Source of the DNA: Mesorhizobium huakuii
GTDB lineage: Bacteria > Pseudomonadota > Alphaproteobacteria > Rhizobiales > Rhizobiaceae
NCBI RefSeq assembly: GCF_030160235.1
Contig: NZ_BSNY01000047.1
Location: 310,001-374,000, forward strand
Reading direction: 5' to 3'
DNA length: 64,000 nt
Shown: positions 18,277 through 28,129 of the stretch, piece after piece
Position numbering within the stretch: position 1 is the stretch's first letter
How the letters are laid out: every line of letters starts with the position of its first letter
The notes under the pieces: generated by a model
The model's input: the letters and a program-made list of their open reading frames with translations, nothing else
The model's database searches: none
Told to the model about the DNA's origin: nothing
Position numbers and translations under genes: made by a program

Positions 18277-18301
18277 GAAGGGCGCTTCGGCGCCCTTCTT
18301 C
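18277..18301 (+). terminator. Hairpin terminator after aldo/keto reductase
   Basis: GAAGGGCGC TTCG GCGCCCTTC followed by TTC: an 8-9 bp stem with a stable TTCG loop 15 nt after the stop at 18262. The T-tract is short. Confidence 0.65.
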
Positions 18302-18369
18302 AATGCCCGCGCGATGCGGATGATTGTGAAAAGCTGGCGCCTAGCACGGACATTTCTACGTCTGCACCC

Positions 18370-18972
18370 CTACCACGGCACCACCTCAATCTCCGGCCAG
18401 CACTCCTGCGCCCGCTTGCCCTTCGCCTCATGCGTTCGCTGGTTGTCCATCGCCCGGTTCGGCACGATGCGGAACGAGAAAATGTCGTCGAGCCCGAATG
18501 GCGCCACCAGATCGAGCAGCCCGTCGGCACCGTATCGCACCCCGACCGCGTGCGTCTTGGAGGCGAAATGGCTGACGGATTCGCTCGCGCTCGTATAGCG
18601 CGGGCAGGGCTGCCCGAACTTTTGGGGATACCACAGATGCACACGCGCCTGGTTGCGCACCTCGACCGGCAGCGCCAGCCCCTCGAAATGCTTTGCTGCC
18701 CGGCGGATCACGGCGTCCTCGGCCTCATAGGACAGGTCGCTGTCGTCGAAATAGAAAAGATCAACGTCCTTGATGCCGTAACCTGACGGCTTGCCGGTCA
18801 AATGGTTCCAGACGCTGTTGTAAAGCGCGCCGGAAACCACCAGCCAATCCGGCAGCTCAAGCGTGCGGGCGCGCGCCAGCGCGTCGCCGACCAGCGGGTC
18901 TCCCGACACCATGTCGAGAAACGCCGCGCGCTGTGCTTCGAACGGCAGCCCGGAATAGCGCAGATGGTCCAT
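18370..18972 (-). CDS. Nucleotidyltransferase family protein (DUF925-type)
   Basis: 200 aa. It carries VSGALYNSVWN and the acidic pair in IKDVDLFYFDD, which match the small nucleotidyltransferase-like family represented by DUF925. Family members are widespread in proteobacteria without assigned substrates. It lies 38 nt downstream of pheT and may be read from that operon. Confidence 0.75.
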   Translation of the reverse strand: MDHLRYSGLPFEAQRAAFLDMVSGDPLVGDALARARTLELPDWLVVSGALYNSVWNHLTGKPSGYGIKDVDLFYFDDSDLSYEAEDAVIRRAAKHFEGLALPVEVRNQARVHLWYPQKFGQPCPRYTSASESVSHFASKTHAVGVRYGADGLLDLVAPFGLDDIFSFRIVPNRAMDNQRTHEAKGKRAQECWPEIEVVPW

Positions 18973-19010
18973 CGCCCTTTGGAGAACGATTCGCCACCTG
19001 CTCGCAAGTT

Positions 19011-21419
19011 TCAGCCGCGCAGCACGCCGCCCGTCTGTTTGCCGACATTCTCGACGACGCGCTTGGCCAGCGCCTCGAAATCCTCGTCGGTCAGCGTCTT
19101 CTCGACCGGCTGGATCGACACCTCGATGGCGATCGATTTCTTGTCGGCGCCGAGCGACGCACCTTCGAAGATGTCGAAGACCGAGACGGCTGTGATCAGC
19201 TTCTTGTCGGCGGCCAATGCGGCGCGCACCAGCGTGCCGGCCTCGATCGCCTTGTCGACGACGAAGGCGAAGTCGCGCTTCACCGCCTGGAAGGCGGAGA
19301 GCTCCAGCTTCGGCTTGGTCTTCGTCGGCTTGGCCTTCGGCTCCGGCACGGCATCGACGAACACTTCGAAGCCGCAGAGCGGACCGGAGACATCGAGCCC
19401 CTCCATCGTCTTGGGATGGAATTCGCCGAACGTGCCGAGCACGGTCTTCGGCCCGAGCTTGATCGTGCCGGAGCGGCCGGGATGGTACCAGGACGGCCCG
19501 CCCGCCTCGATCTGTAGTCGGTCGACCGGCGCGCCGCAGGCCTCGAGCGCCGCGATCGCATCGGCTTTTGCGTCGAACACGCCGACGGGACCCGAATTGC
19601 CGGCCCAGCTGCGGCCGGAGCCGTCGAGCTTGGCGGTGCCGCGGCGCACGCCGGCGGCCACGCGCCGCTGCTGGTCGGCGCCGTCTCCCTCATAAGTGCC
19701 CGAGACCTCGAACAGCGCCACATCGCCAATGCCCTTGTCGGCATTGCGCTGCGCTGCGGCGATCAGCCCCGGCAGCAGCGACGGCCGCATGTCGGACATG
19801 TCGGCGGCGATCGGGTTGGCGAGCTTCAGCGCTGTTTGGCCGCCGCCGAACAGCTCGGCATGTTTGGCAGGAATGAACGACCAGGTGACGGCCTCCATCA
19901 TGCCGCGCACGGCAAGCGCGCGCTTGGCGGTGCGGGTGCGGACCTGCAGCGTGGTCAGGATCTTCGAATTGACCGCGTCATGCGCGCCGAGCGGCTGCGG
20001 CGCGATGTTGTCGACGCCGTGGATACGCATCACCTCTTCGACCAGGTCGGCCTTGCCGTCGACATCGGGACGCCAGGACGGCACAGCGACGTCCACGACA
20101 TCGCCCGAACCCTGCGGCTTGAAGCCGAGGCGCGACAGGATGTCGAGGCTTTCCGCCTTCGGCACCTCGATGCCGGTCAGCCGCGTCACTTCCGAAAGCG
20201 GGAAGGAGACGATCTTGGGCTTGTGGCCGGCATAGCCGACGACTTCCGTCTCGGCCGGCTCACCGCCGCAGAGGTCGAGCACCAGTTTCGTCGCCAGTTC
20301 GACGCCGGGGACCATGAACTCAGGGTCGACGCCACGCTCGAAGCGGTAGCGCGCATCGGTGATGATGCCGAGCGTGCGGCCGGTGCGGGCGGTGGTGATC
20401 GGATCCCACAGGGCCGATTCGATCAGCACGTCTGATGTGTTCTCGTCGCAGCCGGAATGCTCGCCGCCCATCACGCCGGCGATCGATTCGACGCCATTGT
20501 CGTCCGCGATGGCGCACATGTCGGGCGTCAGCGTGTATTCGCGACCGTCCAGCGCCATCACCTTCTCGCCGTCCCTGGCACGGCGCACGACGAGATTGCC
20601 GGCGACCTTCCTGGCGTCGAACACATGCAGCGGCCGGCCGCGATCGAAGGTGACGTAGTTGGTGATGTCGACCAGCGCGCTGATTGGCCTCAGACCAATG
20701 GCGATCAGTCTTTGCTGCAGCCATTTCGGCGACGGACCGTTCTTGACGCCGCGCACCAGGCGCAAGGCGAAGCCCGGGCAAAGCTCAGGCGCCTCGATGA
20801 CCACCTTGACCGGCGTCTCGCCCTTGCCGGGAATCTTTTCGACCGCACCACTTTTCAGCGTGCCGAGCCCGCTTGCCGCCAGATCCCTGGCAATGCCGTA
20901 GACGCTGGTGGCATCCGGCCGGTTCGGCGTCAGATTGATCTCGATGACCGGATCGTCGAGATGCGCATAGGACGCGAAGCTGGTGCCGACCGGCGCGTCG
21001 GCCGGCAGATCGATGATGCCATTGTGCTCGTCGGACAGTTCCAGCTCGCGCTCGGAACACATCATGCCATGGCTCTCGACGCCACGGATCTTGCCGACCG
21101 TCAGCGTTACGTCGATGCCGGGCACATAGGTGCCGGGCGCGGCGAAAGCGCCGATCAAACCGGCGCGGGCATTCGGCGCGCCGCAGACGACTTGGACAGG
21201 GGGCTTGCCGTCGCCGGTATCGACGGTCAGCACGCGCAACCGGTCGGCATCGGGGTGCTGCACCGCCGTCAGCACCTTGGCGATGACGAAGGGTTTCAGG
21301 CTCGACTTGTCGTCGACATGCTCGACTTCGAGGCCGATCGACGTCAGCCGCTCGACGATGTCGTTGAGCGTGGCGTCGGTCTCGAGATGATCCTTGAGCC
21401 AGGAGAGGGTGAATTTCAT
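19011..21419 (-). CDS. pheT: Phenylalanine-tRNA ligase beta subunit
   Basis: 802 aa, full length. It starts [12 protein letters not shown], followed by the EMAP/tRNA-binding domain (about 40-150), B3/B4 editing domains, the B5 domain, the catalytic-like core ([12 protein letters not shown]) and the C-terminal anticodon-binding FDX-ACB domain ([13 protein letters not shown] onward). It forms the alpha2beta2 synthetase with PheS. The ATG overlaps the stop of the GFA gene by 4 nt (ATGA), so translation is coupled. Confidence 0.97.
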   Translation of the reverse strand: MKFTLSWLKDHLETDATLNDIVERLTSIGLEVEHVDDKSSLKPFVIAKVLTAVQHPDADRLRVLTVDTGDGKPPVQVVCGAPNARAGLIGAFAAPGTYVPGIDVTLTVGKIRGVESHGMMCSERELELSDEHNGIIDLPADAPVGTSFASYAHLDDPVIEINLTPNRPDATSVYGIARDLAASGLGTLKSGAVEKIPGKGETPVKVVIEAPELCPGFALRLVRGVKNGPSPKWLQQRLIAIGLRPISALVDITNYVTFDRGRPLHVFDARKVAGNLVVRRARDGEKVMALDGREYTLTPDMCAIADDNGVESIAGVMGGEHSGCDENTSDVLIESALWDPITTARTGRTLGIITDARYRFERGVDPEFMVPGVELATKLVLDLCGGEPAETEVVGYAGHKPKIVSFPLSEVTRLTGIEVPKAESLDILSRLGFKPQGSGDVVDVAVPSWRPDVDGKADLVEEVMRIHGVDNIAPQPLGAHDAVNSKILTTLQVRTRTAKRALAVRGMMEAVTWSFIPAKHAELFGGGQTALKLANPIAADMSDMRPSLLPGLIAAAQRNADKGIGDVALFEVSGTYEGDGADQQRRVAAGVRRGTAKLDGSGRSWAGNSGPVGVFDAKADAIAALEACGAPVDRLQIEAGGPSWYHPGRSGTIKLGPKTVLGTFGEFHPKTMEGLDVSGPLCGFEVFVDAVPEPKAKPTKTKPKLELSAFQAVKRDFAFVVDKAIEAGTLVRAALAADKKLITAVSVFDIFEGASLGADKKSIAIEVSIQPVEKTLTDEDFEALAKRVVENVGKQTGGVLRG

Positions 21420-21838
21420 GGGGCTGTTCCGTCTGGTCTTTTGACGCTTGATTTCAGATGTCTCGGCAAGTCGTCGGACATATGCAGGAAGGGAAGCTGC
21501 TCGCTGACATAGGCATGCAGCGTCGGCTTGAAATCGGCCGGCGCGTCCATGGCGCCGAGCATGAAGTAGATGTCGTCTTCCAGCCGCTCGTCGACATAGG
21601 CGATGGGCGAGCCGCAGACACCGCAAAACGAGCGCGTCACCGGGCCGTTCTCGTACATCTTCAGCGCCTTGCCGGTGAACGCCACCTTGTCGGCCAGGAA
21701 ACCGACAAAGGCCGAGACCGGCGCGCCGCTGGCCCGCCGGCAATCACCGCAATGGCAATAGCTGACGTGATCCGGCTCGGCCGAAGCCTCGAACCGCACG
21801 GCGCCGCAGCGGCAGCCGCCAATGTGGGGCGCTGTCAT
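21416..21838 (-). CDS. GFA-family (CENP-V/GFA) zinc-binding protein
   Basis: 140 aa. The Zn ligands of the GFA fold are visible: GCRCGAVRF (CxC), [12 protein letters not shown] (CxCxxC) and FCGVCGSP (CxxC). The family is named after glutathione-dependent formaldehyde-activating enzyme, but most members have unknown activity. The gene sits between pheS and pheT and overlaps both by ATGA, so it is expressed with the synthetase. Why it is there is not known. Confidence 0.85.
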   Translation of the reverse strand: MTAPHIGGCRCGAVRFEASAEPDHVSYCHCGDCRRASGAPVSAFVGFLADKVAFTGKALKMYENGPVTRSFCGVCGSPIAYVDERLEDDIYFMLGAMDAPADFKPTLHAYVSEQLPFLHMSDDLPRHLKSSVKRPDGTAP

Positions 21839-22932
21839 GCGCTCAAGCCGCCGAACAGCGTCGGCATGTCGAGCGGCCGGAAACCGTAATGCGACAGCCA
21901 GCGCACATCGGCGTCGAAGAAGGCGCGCAGGTCCGGCATGCCGTATTTGAGCATGGCGATGCGATCGATGCCCATGCCCCAGGCAAAGCCCTGATATTCG
22001 TCGGGATCGAGCCCGCCGGCACGCAGCACATTGGGATGCACCATGCCGCAGCCGAGGATCTCCATCCAGTCGGAGCCTTCGCCGAAGCGCACTTCGCCGG
22101 GCCGCGAGCGGTCGCACTGGATGTCGACCTCGAGGCTTGGCTCGGTGAACGGGAAGAAGGACGGCCGGAAGCGCATCTTGACCGAGGGCACCTCGAAGAA
22201 CGCCTTGCAGAACTCTTCCAGCACCCACTTCATGTTGGCGACATTCGCTGATCTGTCGATCACCAGTCCCTCGACCTGATGGAACATCGGCGAGTGCGTG
22301 GCGTCGGAATCCTGGCGGTAGGTCTTGCCCGGAATGACGATGCGGATCGGCGGCTTCTGCTTCTCCATGGTGCGGATCTGCACGGGCGAGGTGTGCGTGC
22401 GCAACAGCTTGCGCTCGCCCTTCTCGTCCGGCTGGAAGAAGAAGGTGTCGTGCATCTCGCGCGCCGGATGTCCCTCCGGGAAATTCAACGCGGTGAAATT
22501 GTAATAGTCGGTCTCGATATCGGGACCTTCGGCGATGGCGAAGCCGAGATCGCCGAAGATCGCCGCGATCTCGTCGATGACCTGGCTGATCGGATGGATG
22601 CGGCCGCGCTCGGCCGGCGACTGCCGCACCGGCAGCGTCACGTCGACCTTCTCGGCGGCCAGTCGCGCGGCGATCGCCACATCCCTGAGTTCGGCCTTGC
22701 GGGCCGTCAGCGCCTCGGTGACGCGGTTCTTGAGGCCGTTGATGACCGGGCCCTTGAGCTGGCGCTCCTCGGCGGTCATGGCGCCGAGCGTTTTCAGCAT
22801 CTCGGACACGGTGCCCTTCTTGCCGAAGGCGGCGATGCGCACGGCCTCGATGGCCGGCTCATCGGCGGCCGATGCGATGTCGGCCAGAAGGGAATCTTCC
22901 AGGGCTTCAAGATTTCCAGCGGTGGCGTTCAC
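21835..22932 (-). CDS. pheS: Phenylalanine-tRNA ligase alpha subunit
   Basis: 365 aa. N-terminal coiled coil (residues 1-100), then the class II catalytic core. It shows [19 protein letters not shown], motif 2 ([13 protein letters not shown]), the Phe-pocket region [12 protein letters not shown] and motif 3 [14 protein letters not shown]. First gene of the pheS-GFA-pheT operon. Its leader (22933-23003) holds a 13-bp direct repeat and lies just past the rplT terminator, which may double as an attenuator. I see no Phe-rich leader peptide. Confidence 0.97.
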   Translation of the reverse strand: MNATAGNLEALEDSLLADIASAADEPAIEAVRIAAFGKKGTVSEMLKTLGAMTAEERQLKGPVINGLKNRVTEALTARKAELRDVAIAARLAAEKVDVTLPVRQSPAERGRIHPISQVIDEIAAIFGDLGFAIAEGPDIETDYYNFTALNFPEGHPAREMHDTFFFQPDEKGERKLLRTHTSPVQIRTMEKQKPPIRIVIPGKTYRQDSDATHSPMFHQVEGLVIDRSANVANMKWVLEEFCKAFFEVPSVKMRFRPSFFPFTEPSLEVDIQCDRSRPGEVRFGEGSDWMEILGCGMVHPNVLRAGGLDPDEYQGFAWGMGIDRIAMLKYGMPDLRAFFDADVRWLSHYGFRPLDMPTLFGGLSA

Positions 22933-23003
22933 AGTGAAGCTCTCTCGATAGGGCGACCGACACCATTTTGGTTCGTCGTCACCATTTTGGTTACATCAGG
23001 GTC

Positions 23004-23041
23004 AAAAAAGAACCCGCGCCAGCCGTGCCAGCGCGGGTTCC
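23004..23041 (-). terminator. Rho-independent terminator after rplT
   Basis: On the minus strand GAACCCGCGC...GCGCGGGTTC is followed by TTTTTTG, a 9-10 bp GC-rich stem and U-run 40 nt past the rplT stop. It stands between rplT and pheS, so it may set readthrough into the synthetase operon. Confidence 0.85.
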
Positions 23042-23079
23042 CCATAATCAGAATTGCGAATGCTTGGGAAGCGCTGGTC

Positions 23080-23481
23080 TTAGGCGACAGCGCTTTCAAA
23101 AGCGTTCGGCGTGGTGTTCTTCAGATATTCGAGCGCGACCTTGGCCTTGGCCACGAGCGCGGCGAAAGCCTGCGGCTCATGGATGGCCATGTCGGACAGG
23201 ATCTTGCGATCGATCTCGATGCCGGCCTTGTTGAGGCCGTCGATGAAGCGGCCGTAGGTCAGGCCATGCTCGTGGGTCGCGGCGTTGATGCGCTGGATCC
23301 ACAGCGCGCGGAACGAGCGCTTGCGGTTCTTGCGGTCGCGGTAAGCATACTGCAGCGACTTTTCCACCGCCTGCTTGGCGATGCGGATGGTGTTCTTGCG
23401 ACGGCCGTAGAAGCCCTTGGCGGCTTTCAGGACCTTCTTGTGCTTGGCGTGCGAGGTGACGCCTCTCTTTACGCGTGCCAT
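23080..23481 (-). CDS. rplT: 50S ribosomal protein L20
   Basis: 133 aa. The highly basic N-terminal extension ([20 protein letters not shown]) and globular domain ([20 protein letters not shown]) are diagnostic. L20 binds 23S rRNA early in assembly and in many bacteria represses its own rpmI-rplT mRNA. It lies 37 nt after rpmI. Confidence 0.98.
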   Translation of the reverse strand: MARVKRGVTSHAKHKKVLKAAKGFYGRRKNTIRIAKQAVEKSLQYAYRDRKNRKRSFRALWIQRINAATHEHGLTYGRFIDGLNKAGIEIDRKILSDMAIHEPQAFAALVAKAKVALEYLKNTTPNAFESAVA

Positions 23482-23518
23482 GTCATGATCTCCTTAAAAC
23501 GCTGTCCAGACCGAATGC

Positions 23519-23722
23519 TCAGAGGCCGTTCGGCAGAAAATTCTTGATGACCTTCTTGCCATCCGGTTCAGCCAGAACCATCGTGCCGCGGGCATTTCGA
23601 ATGAACTTGTTGGAACGCTTGATCATGCCGTGACGCTTGCCGGCCGCAGCCGACAGGACTTTACCCGTACCTGTGATCTTGAACCGCTTCTTGGCGGCCG
23701 ACTTGGTCTTCATCTTGGGCAT
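23519..23722 (-). CDS. rpmI: 50S ribosomal protein L35
   Basis: 67 aa, [20 protein letters not shown], the invariant L35 N-terminus. It forms the rpmI-rplT pair. The interval upstream to 23904 contains a hairpin at 23799-23834 and is the likely promoter region, since infC is separated from it by an extra gene. Confidence 0.98.
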   Translation of the reverse strand: MPKMKTKSAAKKRFKITGTGKVLSAAAGKRHGMIKRSNKFIRNARGTMVLAEPDGKKVIKNFLPNGL

Positions 23723-23798
23723 TTTGCTACTCCGTATTGTTGGCGCACTATCGCGCTTCTTGTTCGCTCCGGGCCGACCAAAGCCCGAAAAGCAAATG

Positions 23799-23834
23799 AA
23801 ACCGCCACGGCATGCCCTGCCGGGCGGTTTTCTT
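23799..23834. terminator. GC-rich hairpin between methyltransferase and rpmI
   Basis: AAACCGCC...GGGCGGTTTT with a GGCA/TGCC inner stem. On the plus strand it ends in TTTTCTT. On the minus strand it follows the methyltransferase stop by about 70 nt and ends in a weaker TTT. Terminator or leader structure for rpmI-rplT. Confidence 0.5.
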
Positions 23835-23904
23835 GAACGGCGGTCCTATACGTCAAAGACGGCCTGTGCGCAACACCTGAAGCCGTGCGACGCTCTGTCC
23901 CCGC

Positions 23905-24531
23905 TCAGGGCAGCGTGAACCACACCGGCAGCATGCCCGACTGCTGCGCGCCGTCGATCAGTTCGAAGGCCGGCAGCGCGACCAGGAACACCAGACCGTC
24001 GAGCAGCGTGGTCAACAGCAGGCGCGGCTTGAAGCTGCCCGTGTCGCCCTCCTGGTAGAGGGAAGGCTTCGGGAAGAAGCGCGGCACCCTCTCCAGATAG
24101 GCCTGATAGGGCGCGCCGAGCGCTTCCTTGAGGAATTTCTCCTCGCGCAGGATGACGATGTGGAAGGCGCCGGCGCACAGCAGTGCGAACAGGATGACGC
24201 CCGAGAACGAGCCGATCTGCGCGCCGACGCCGGCCGCGGCCACGGTCGAGAACACATAGAGCGGGTTGCGGGTGATCGAATAGGGCCCGCCTGTCACCAC
24301 CTCGGAGGATTTACGCCCGCCTATATAGAGCGTCGCCCAGAGGCGGCCGACGATGCCGAGGAAGATCAAGAGCACGCCGAACATCTCGATTGTTTCATGC
24401 ACCGGCGTGTCGGGTGGGAAGGTCGATTGACCGAACAGCAGCGCCAGAAACAGCACCACCACGAGCACGGCAAGCACCAGCCGACGCATCTGCTGGTAAT
24501 TGCCCAGCCCGTATTTGAGTTCGTTGTCCAA
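23905..24531 (-). CDS. Isoprenylcysteine carboxyl methyltransferase-like membrane protein
   Basis: 208 aa with about five membrane helices. The C-terminal half carries the ICMT/phospholipid methyltransferase pattern: GGPYSITRNPLYVF, then HIVILREEKFLKEALGAPYQAYLERVPRF. Bacterial relatives methylate small molecules or lipids with S-adenosylmethionine; the substrate is unknown. It sits between infC and rpmI, which are adjacent in many bacteria. Confidence 0.8.
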   Translation of the reverse strand: MDNELKYGLGNYQQMRRLVLAVLVVVLFLALLFGQSTFPPDTPVHETIEMFGVLLIFLGIVGRLWATLYIGGRKSSEVVTGGPYSITRNPLYVFSTVAAAGVGAQIGSFSGVILFALLCAGAFHIVILREEKFLKEALGAPYQAYLERVPRFFPKPSLYQEGDTGSFKPRLLLTTLLDGLVFLVALPAFELIDGAQQSGMLPVWFTLP

Positions 24532-24559
24532 GGGGATATCCGATCGTCGAGGAGCCTAT

Positions 24560-24605
24560 TGCATGTCGCCCAAAAGTGGGTCCGGTTTTGGGAGGACGAC
24601 ATGCA
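24560..24605. repeat. Rhizobial intergenic palindrome, copy 2
   Basis: TGCATGTCGCCCAAAAGTGGG and GGTTTTGGGAGGACGACATGCA: same ends and arms as copy 1. It lies in the gap between infC and the methyltransferase gene. Confidence 0.85.
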
Positions 24606-24754
24606 TAAAAACAAAGCCGGCGATCGCAGCTTTAGCCGAGAAACAGGCGTCCCGCCGATCGCCGGGACGCTCTGCAAGACGATTCAGGCGGATTTGGAGC
24701 GCTGGTCACGCCTGACTTTATCGTGATCTCAGATGTGTTGATATTCAGCACACC

Positions 24755-25291
24755 TTAGCGCGGCGCCAGCACCATCATCATCTGGCGGCCTTCGAGCTTC
24801 GGCTCCGCCTCGACCTTGGCGATGGTTGCCACTTCCTCGCGCACCTTGTTCAGAAGCTGCATGCCGAGCTCCATATGCGCCATCTCGCGGCCACGGAAGC
24901 GCAGCGTCAGCTTGACCTTGTCGCCCTCCTCGAAGAAGCGGCGCACCGCCTTCATCTTGGTCTCGTAGTCATGGCTGTCGATGTTCGGGCGCATCTTGAT
25001 CTCCTTGATCTCGATGACCTTCTGATTCTTGCGCGCCTCGGCCGCCTTCTTCTGGTTGGCGTATTTCAACTTGCCGAGATCGAGGATCTTTACGACGGGC
25101 GGCACCGCATTGGGCGATATCTCAACGAGATCGAGCCCGGCCTCTTCGGCGAGCAGCAATGCGTCGTTGATGGAAACATCGCCGCGGTTCTGGCCTTCGG
25201 CGTCGATAAGCTGGACCCGGGGAACCCGGATGTCACGGTTGGAGCGCGGCCCATCCTTGGTCGGCGCCGCTGCTTTGAAAGGTCTGCGAAT
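24755..25291 (-). CDS. infC: Translation initiation factor IF-3, AUU start
   Basis: 178 aa. No ATG/GTG/TTG gives a full-length N-terminus. The frame extends back to an ATT codon complementary to 25289-25291 that begins (M)[20 protein letters not shown], the usual IF-3 start. It is preceded by AAGGAGACC. The body has [29 protein letters not shown] and the C-terminal [15 protein letters not shown]-3 discriminates against non-canonical initiation, and the AUU start is the conserved autorepression device of infC. A terminal TTG at 25159 would remove the first 44 residues and is rejected. Confidence 0.96.
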   Translation of the reverse strand: MRRPFKAAAPTKDGPRSNRDIRVPRVQLIDAEGQNRGDVSINDALLLAEEAGLDLVEISPNAVPPVVKILDLGKLKYANQKKAAEARKNQKVIEIKEIKMRPNIDSHDYETKMKAVRRFFEEGDKVKLTLRFRGREMAHMELGMQLLNKVREEVATIAKVEAEPKLEGRQMMMVLAPR

Positions 25292-25512
25292 GGTCGTGGT
25301 CTCCTTGGCCGTTTCGTTCAGGATTTGTCAGTCTTGATGCGTGGACGCGCCAATGTGGTGAGCGCGCGGGCGGAGTCAATAGCACAGCATTGACAGAAAA
25401 TCACCCTGATCACCGCCTGCACCAAACAAAGAAACAGCGCGAGCACTTTTCGCCACGCCCGTGGCTGTGCCACAAGAACCCCGAGCCAGAAGAGGGGCCT
25501 GAGGAAAAAGCC

Positions 25513-26283
25513 ATGACCGTCACGCCCCCAGCCTATCTCGACGTCGATGGATCGCGCATCGCGGTGCGCCATAGCGCGGGTTCGATACCCGGCATCGTCT
25601 GGCTCGGCGGCTACAAGTCGGACATGCTGGGCACGAAAGCGCAGACGCTGTCGGACTGGGCGGCAAAACAGGGCCGCGCCTTCCTGCGCCATGACTATTC
25701 CGGCCATGGCGAATCCGGCGGCGCCTTTGCCGACGGCACGATTTCGACTTGGCTGTCGCAGAGCCTCGCCGTGTTCCGGAAGTTTGCCAAGGGCAACCAG
25801 ATCCTGGTCGGCTCGTCGATGGGCGCTTGGATCGCGCTGCGCATGGTGCAGGAATTGCGCAAGGCGGGCGATGCAAGCGTCGTCGGCCTGGTGCTGCTGG
25901 CGCCGGCGCCGGATTTTACCTCCGAGTTGGTCGAACCGGTGCTGACCGAAGCGCAGAAGCGCGACCTTGCCGAGAAGGGTTTCTTCGCCGAGCCGTCGGA
26001 CTATTCGACCGAACCCTACATCTATACCCGCGCGCTGATCGAGGACGGGCGCGCCAACCGGGTGATGACCGGTCCGATCGACACGCATTGCCCGGTCCAC
26101 ATCCTGCAAGGACTGGCCGATCCGGACGTGCCGTCGAGCCACGCGCTGAAGCTGGTCAGCCTGCTGCCGGCAGATGATGTCACGCTGTCGCTGATTCCCG
26201 ACGGCGATCATCGCCTGTCGCGGCCGCAGGACCTCGACATGCTGGTGCGCGCGGTTGGCGACATGGCCGGGCGGGGCAAGTGA
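25513..26283 (+). CDS. Alpha/beta hydrolase (ABHD10-like)
   Basis: 256 aa. PGIVWLGGYKSDMLGTKA and FLRHDYSGHGESGG match the ABHD10/mycophenolic-acid-glucuronide-esterase-like group. The nucleophile is in GSSMGAW (about residues 98-104), the acid in GLADPDVP, and the His in DGDHRLSR. Probable soluble esterase or depalmitoylase-like enzyme. It is divergent from infC and overlaps or abuts the transporter gene downstream. Confidence 0.82.
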   Translation: MTVTPPAYLDVDGSRIAVRHSAGSIPGIVWLGGYKSDMLGTKAQTLSDWAAKQGRAFLRHDYSGHGESGGAFADGTISTWLSQSLAVFRKFAKGNQILVGSSMGAWIALRMVQELRKAGDASVVGLVLLAPAPDFTSELVEPVLTEAQKRDLAEKGFFAEPSDYSTEPYIYTRALIEDGRANRVMTGPIDTHCPVHILQGLADPDVPSSHALKLVSLLPADDVTLSLIPDGDHRLSRPQDLDMLVRAVGDMAGRGK

Positions 26284-26285
26284 CG

Positions 26286-27428
26286 ATGCGCCTTTCCATT
26301 CCGATCTCGGCCTTCGTCGCGGCAATCGTCGGCTTTGGCGGCACGCTGGCCATCGTCATCGCCGCCGCCCACGCGGTCGGCGCGACGCAAATTCAGACGG
26401 CAAGCTGGGTGACGGCCATTTGCCTGGCCATGGCGATCGAGAGCCTGTGGCTGTCCTGGCGCACGAAAATGCCTGTCATCACCGCCTGGTCGACGCCGGG
26501 CCTGGCGCTGATGGCGGCGTCGACCGGCTTTTCGATCGGCGAGGCCGTCGCCGCCTTCATCGTCACCGCCATCCTGTTGATCGCCACCGGCCTGTTCCGG
26601 CCGCTGACGCAATTGATCTCCAGGATACCACCCTCGGTCGCTTCGGGCATGCTCGCCGGCATCGTCGTTACCTTCGCCCTCAATGCGGTCAAGACCGTTC
26701 CCGTCGACCCCTGGCTGATCCTGCCTCTGATCGCGGCCTTCTTCTTGATCCGTGTGTTCCACCCCGCGCTGTCGGTGCTGTCGGTGCTGGTCGGTGGCGG
26801 TCTGGCCGCATTTCTCACCGGCCGTGTCGGTGGCCTGCCGACGCCGGAACTGTCGACGCTGACGCTGATCGCGCCTGACTTCACCGCCAAGGCGATGATC
26901 GGCCTGGCGCTGCCGCTCTATCTCGTCACCATGGCCTCGCAGAACCTGTCGGGGCTGGCCGTGCTGCGCGCCGCCGGCTACCACCCGGAGCCAGGCCCGC
27001 TGATCGGCGTCACCGGGCTGTTTTCCCTGCTGTCGGCGCCGTTTGGCGGCTCGACCACCAACCTGGCGGCGATCTCGGCGGCGATCTGCACGGGGCCGGA
27101 CGTCCATCCCGACCCCGCCGAGCGCTGGAAGACCGGCCCCTTCTATGCGCTCGCCTATCTCATCTTCGCGATTTTCGGCGCGTCGCTGGTGGCGATCTTC
27201 GCCGTCCTGCCGCAGAGCCTGATCGTGCTGGTGGCGGGCCTGGCGCTGATGGCCTCGCTCGCCAACGCGCTGGCGATTGCGCTGAAGGACGAGGGCGACC
27301 GCATGGCCGCCACCGTCACCTTCGTCGTCACCGCTTCGGGGCTGACCCTGTTTGGCGTCGGCGCCGCATTCTGGGGGCTGATCGCCGGGCTGGTCGTGCT
27401 TTTCCTCGACAGGCTCAAAAAGCGATAA
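26286..27428 (+). CDS. benE: BenE-family benzoate/H+ symporter-like transporter
   Basis: 380 aa, about 11-12 membrane helices. It starts RLSIPISAFVAAIVGFGGT. BenE-type features are TAWSTPGLALMAAS (helix 3), PPSVASGMLAGIV and TAPFGGSTTNLAAISAAICTG-like loops near residue 250. The family is named from benzoate uptake, but most members have untested substrates, and there are no benzoate genes nearby. It follows the hydrolase with a 2-nt gap; a GTG at 26280 would overlap it. Confidence 0.8.
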   Translation: MRLSIPISAFVAAIVGFGGTLAIVIAAAHAVGATQIQTASWVTAICLAMAIESLWLSWRTKMPVITAWSTPGLALMAASTGFSIGEAVAAFIVTAILLIATGLFRPLTQLISRIPPSVASGMLAGIVVTFALNAVKTVPVDPWLILPLIAAFFLIRVFHPALSVLSVLVGGGLAAFLTGRVGGLPTPELSTLTLIAPDFTAKAMIGLALPLYLVTMASQNLSGLAVLRAAGYHPEPGPLIGVTGLFSLLSAPFGGSTTNLAAISAAICTGPDVHPDPAERWKTGPFYALAYLIFAIFGASLVAIFAVLPQSLIVLVAGLALMASLANALAIALKDEGDRMAATVTFVVTASGLTLFGVGAAFWGLIAGLVVLFLDRLKKR

Positions 27429-27545
27429 TCATTTCAGGTCCTTGTCCGGTTTTGGCGGACATTGTCTTGAATCGCCGTTTTCGCCTTCCCATTTCGATTC
27501 CACGCAGCCGGTCTTGGCTGTCTCCAACCGAAGGAATGGGAGAAA

Positions 27546-28028
27546 ATGAACACATCTGCATTGATCCGCCCGGCCTGGACGCCGGCAACCATCGCGTTGA
27601 TGGTGATCGGCTTCATGGTGTTCTGGCCGCTCGGCTTCGCCATGCTCGCCTACATCATCTGGGGCGACCGGCTCGACGGCTTCAAGCGTGACGTCAACCG
27701 CGCGACGGACGGTATCTTCGCCGGCTGCCGCCGCGGTTCCGACAAGGCCGCGCGCTGGGGCAACGGCTCCGCCCGCACCGGCAACGTGGCTTTCGACGAC
27801 TGGCGCGAAAAAGAGCTCGAGCGCCTCGCCGAGGAACGCCGCAAGCTCGACGACATGCTGACCGAGTTCGACGACTATGCCCGCGAACTGCGTCGCGCCA
27901 AGGATCAGGACGAGTTCGATCGCTTCATGGCGAACCGCAACAAGTCGACCGCTCCGGCAAAGACCGATCCGGGTGCCGGCACCACCCCGACCAAGCGCGG
28001 CAAGGGCTCGAACCTGCTCGACGACTGA
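27546..28028 (+). CDS. DUF2852 domain protein
   Basis: 160 aa. One N-terminal membrane helix (IALMVIGFMVFWPLGFAMLAYI) precedes a predicted coiled coil (REKELERLAEERRKLDDMLTEFDD). This is the standard DUF2852 layout of alphaproteobacteria; function unknown, inner-membrane anchored. Good Shine-Dalgarno (GGGAGAAA) and its own terminator, so probably monocistronic. Confidence 0.85.
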   Translation: MNTSALIRPAWTPATIALMVIGFMVFWPLGFAMLAYIIWGDRLDGFKRDVNRATDGIFAGCRRGSDKAARWGNGSARTGNVAFDDWREKELERLAEERRKLDDMLTEFDDYARELRRAKDQDEFDRFMANRNKSTAPAKTDPGAGTTPTKRGKGSNLLDD

Positions 28029-28052
28029 GGCTTTGCGACAAGCCCGATCGTG

Positions 28053-28093
28053 AAAAAAACGGCGTCGCGCGAGCGGCGCCGTTTCTTTTTTGT
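28053..28093 (+). terminator. Rho-independent terminator after the DUF2852 gene
   Basis: AAAAAAACGGCGTCGCGC / GAGCGGCGCCGTTTCTTTTTT: stem of 7-8 bp with U-run, 25 nt after the stop. Confidence 0.8.
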
Positions 28094-28129
28094 TCTAGTC
28101 GTTTTTCTCGAATCGCGTATCGTCCCGCC

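Noticed and set aside
22933-23079. Phe-rich leader peptide for pheST attenuation
   Set aside because: No short ORF with clustered TTC/TTT codons between rplT and pheS.
22279-23547. 422-codon plus-strand frame across pheS and rplT
   Set aside because: Antisense to two certain genes and crosses the rplT terminator.
24601-24726. 41-codon ORF starting in palindrome copy 2
   Set aside because: Good Shine-Dalgarno-like context but no recognisable product; kept only as part of the repeat finding.
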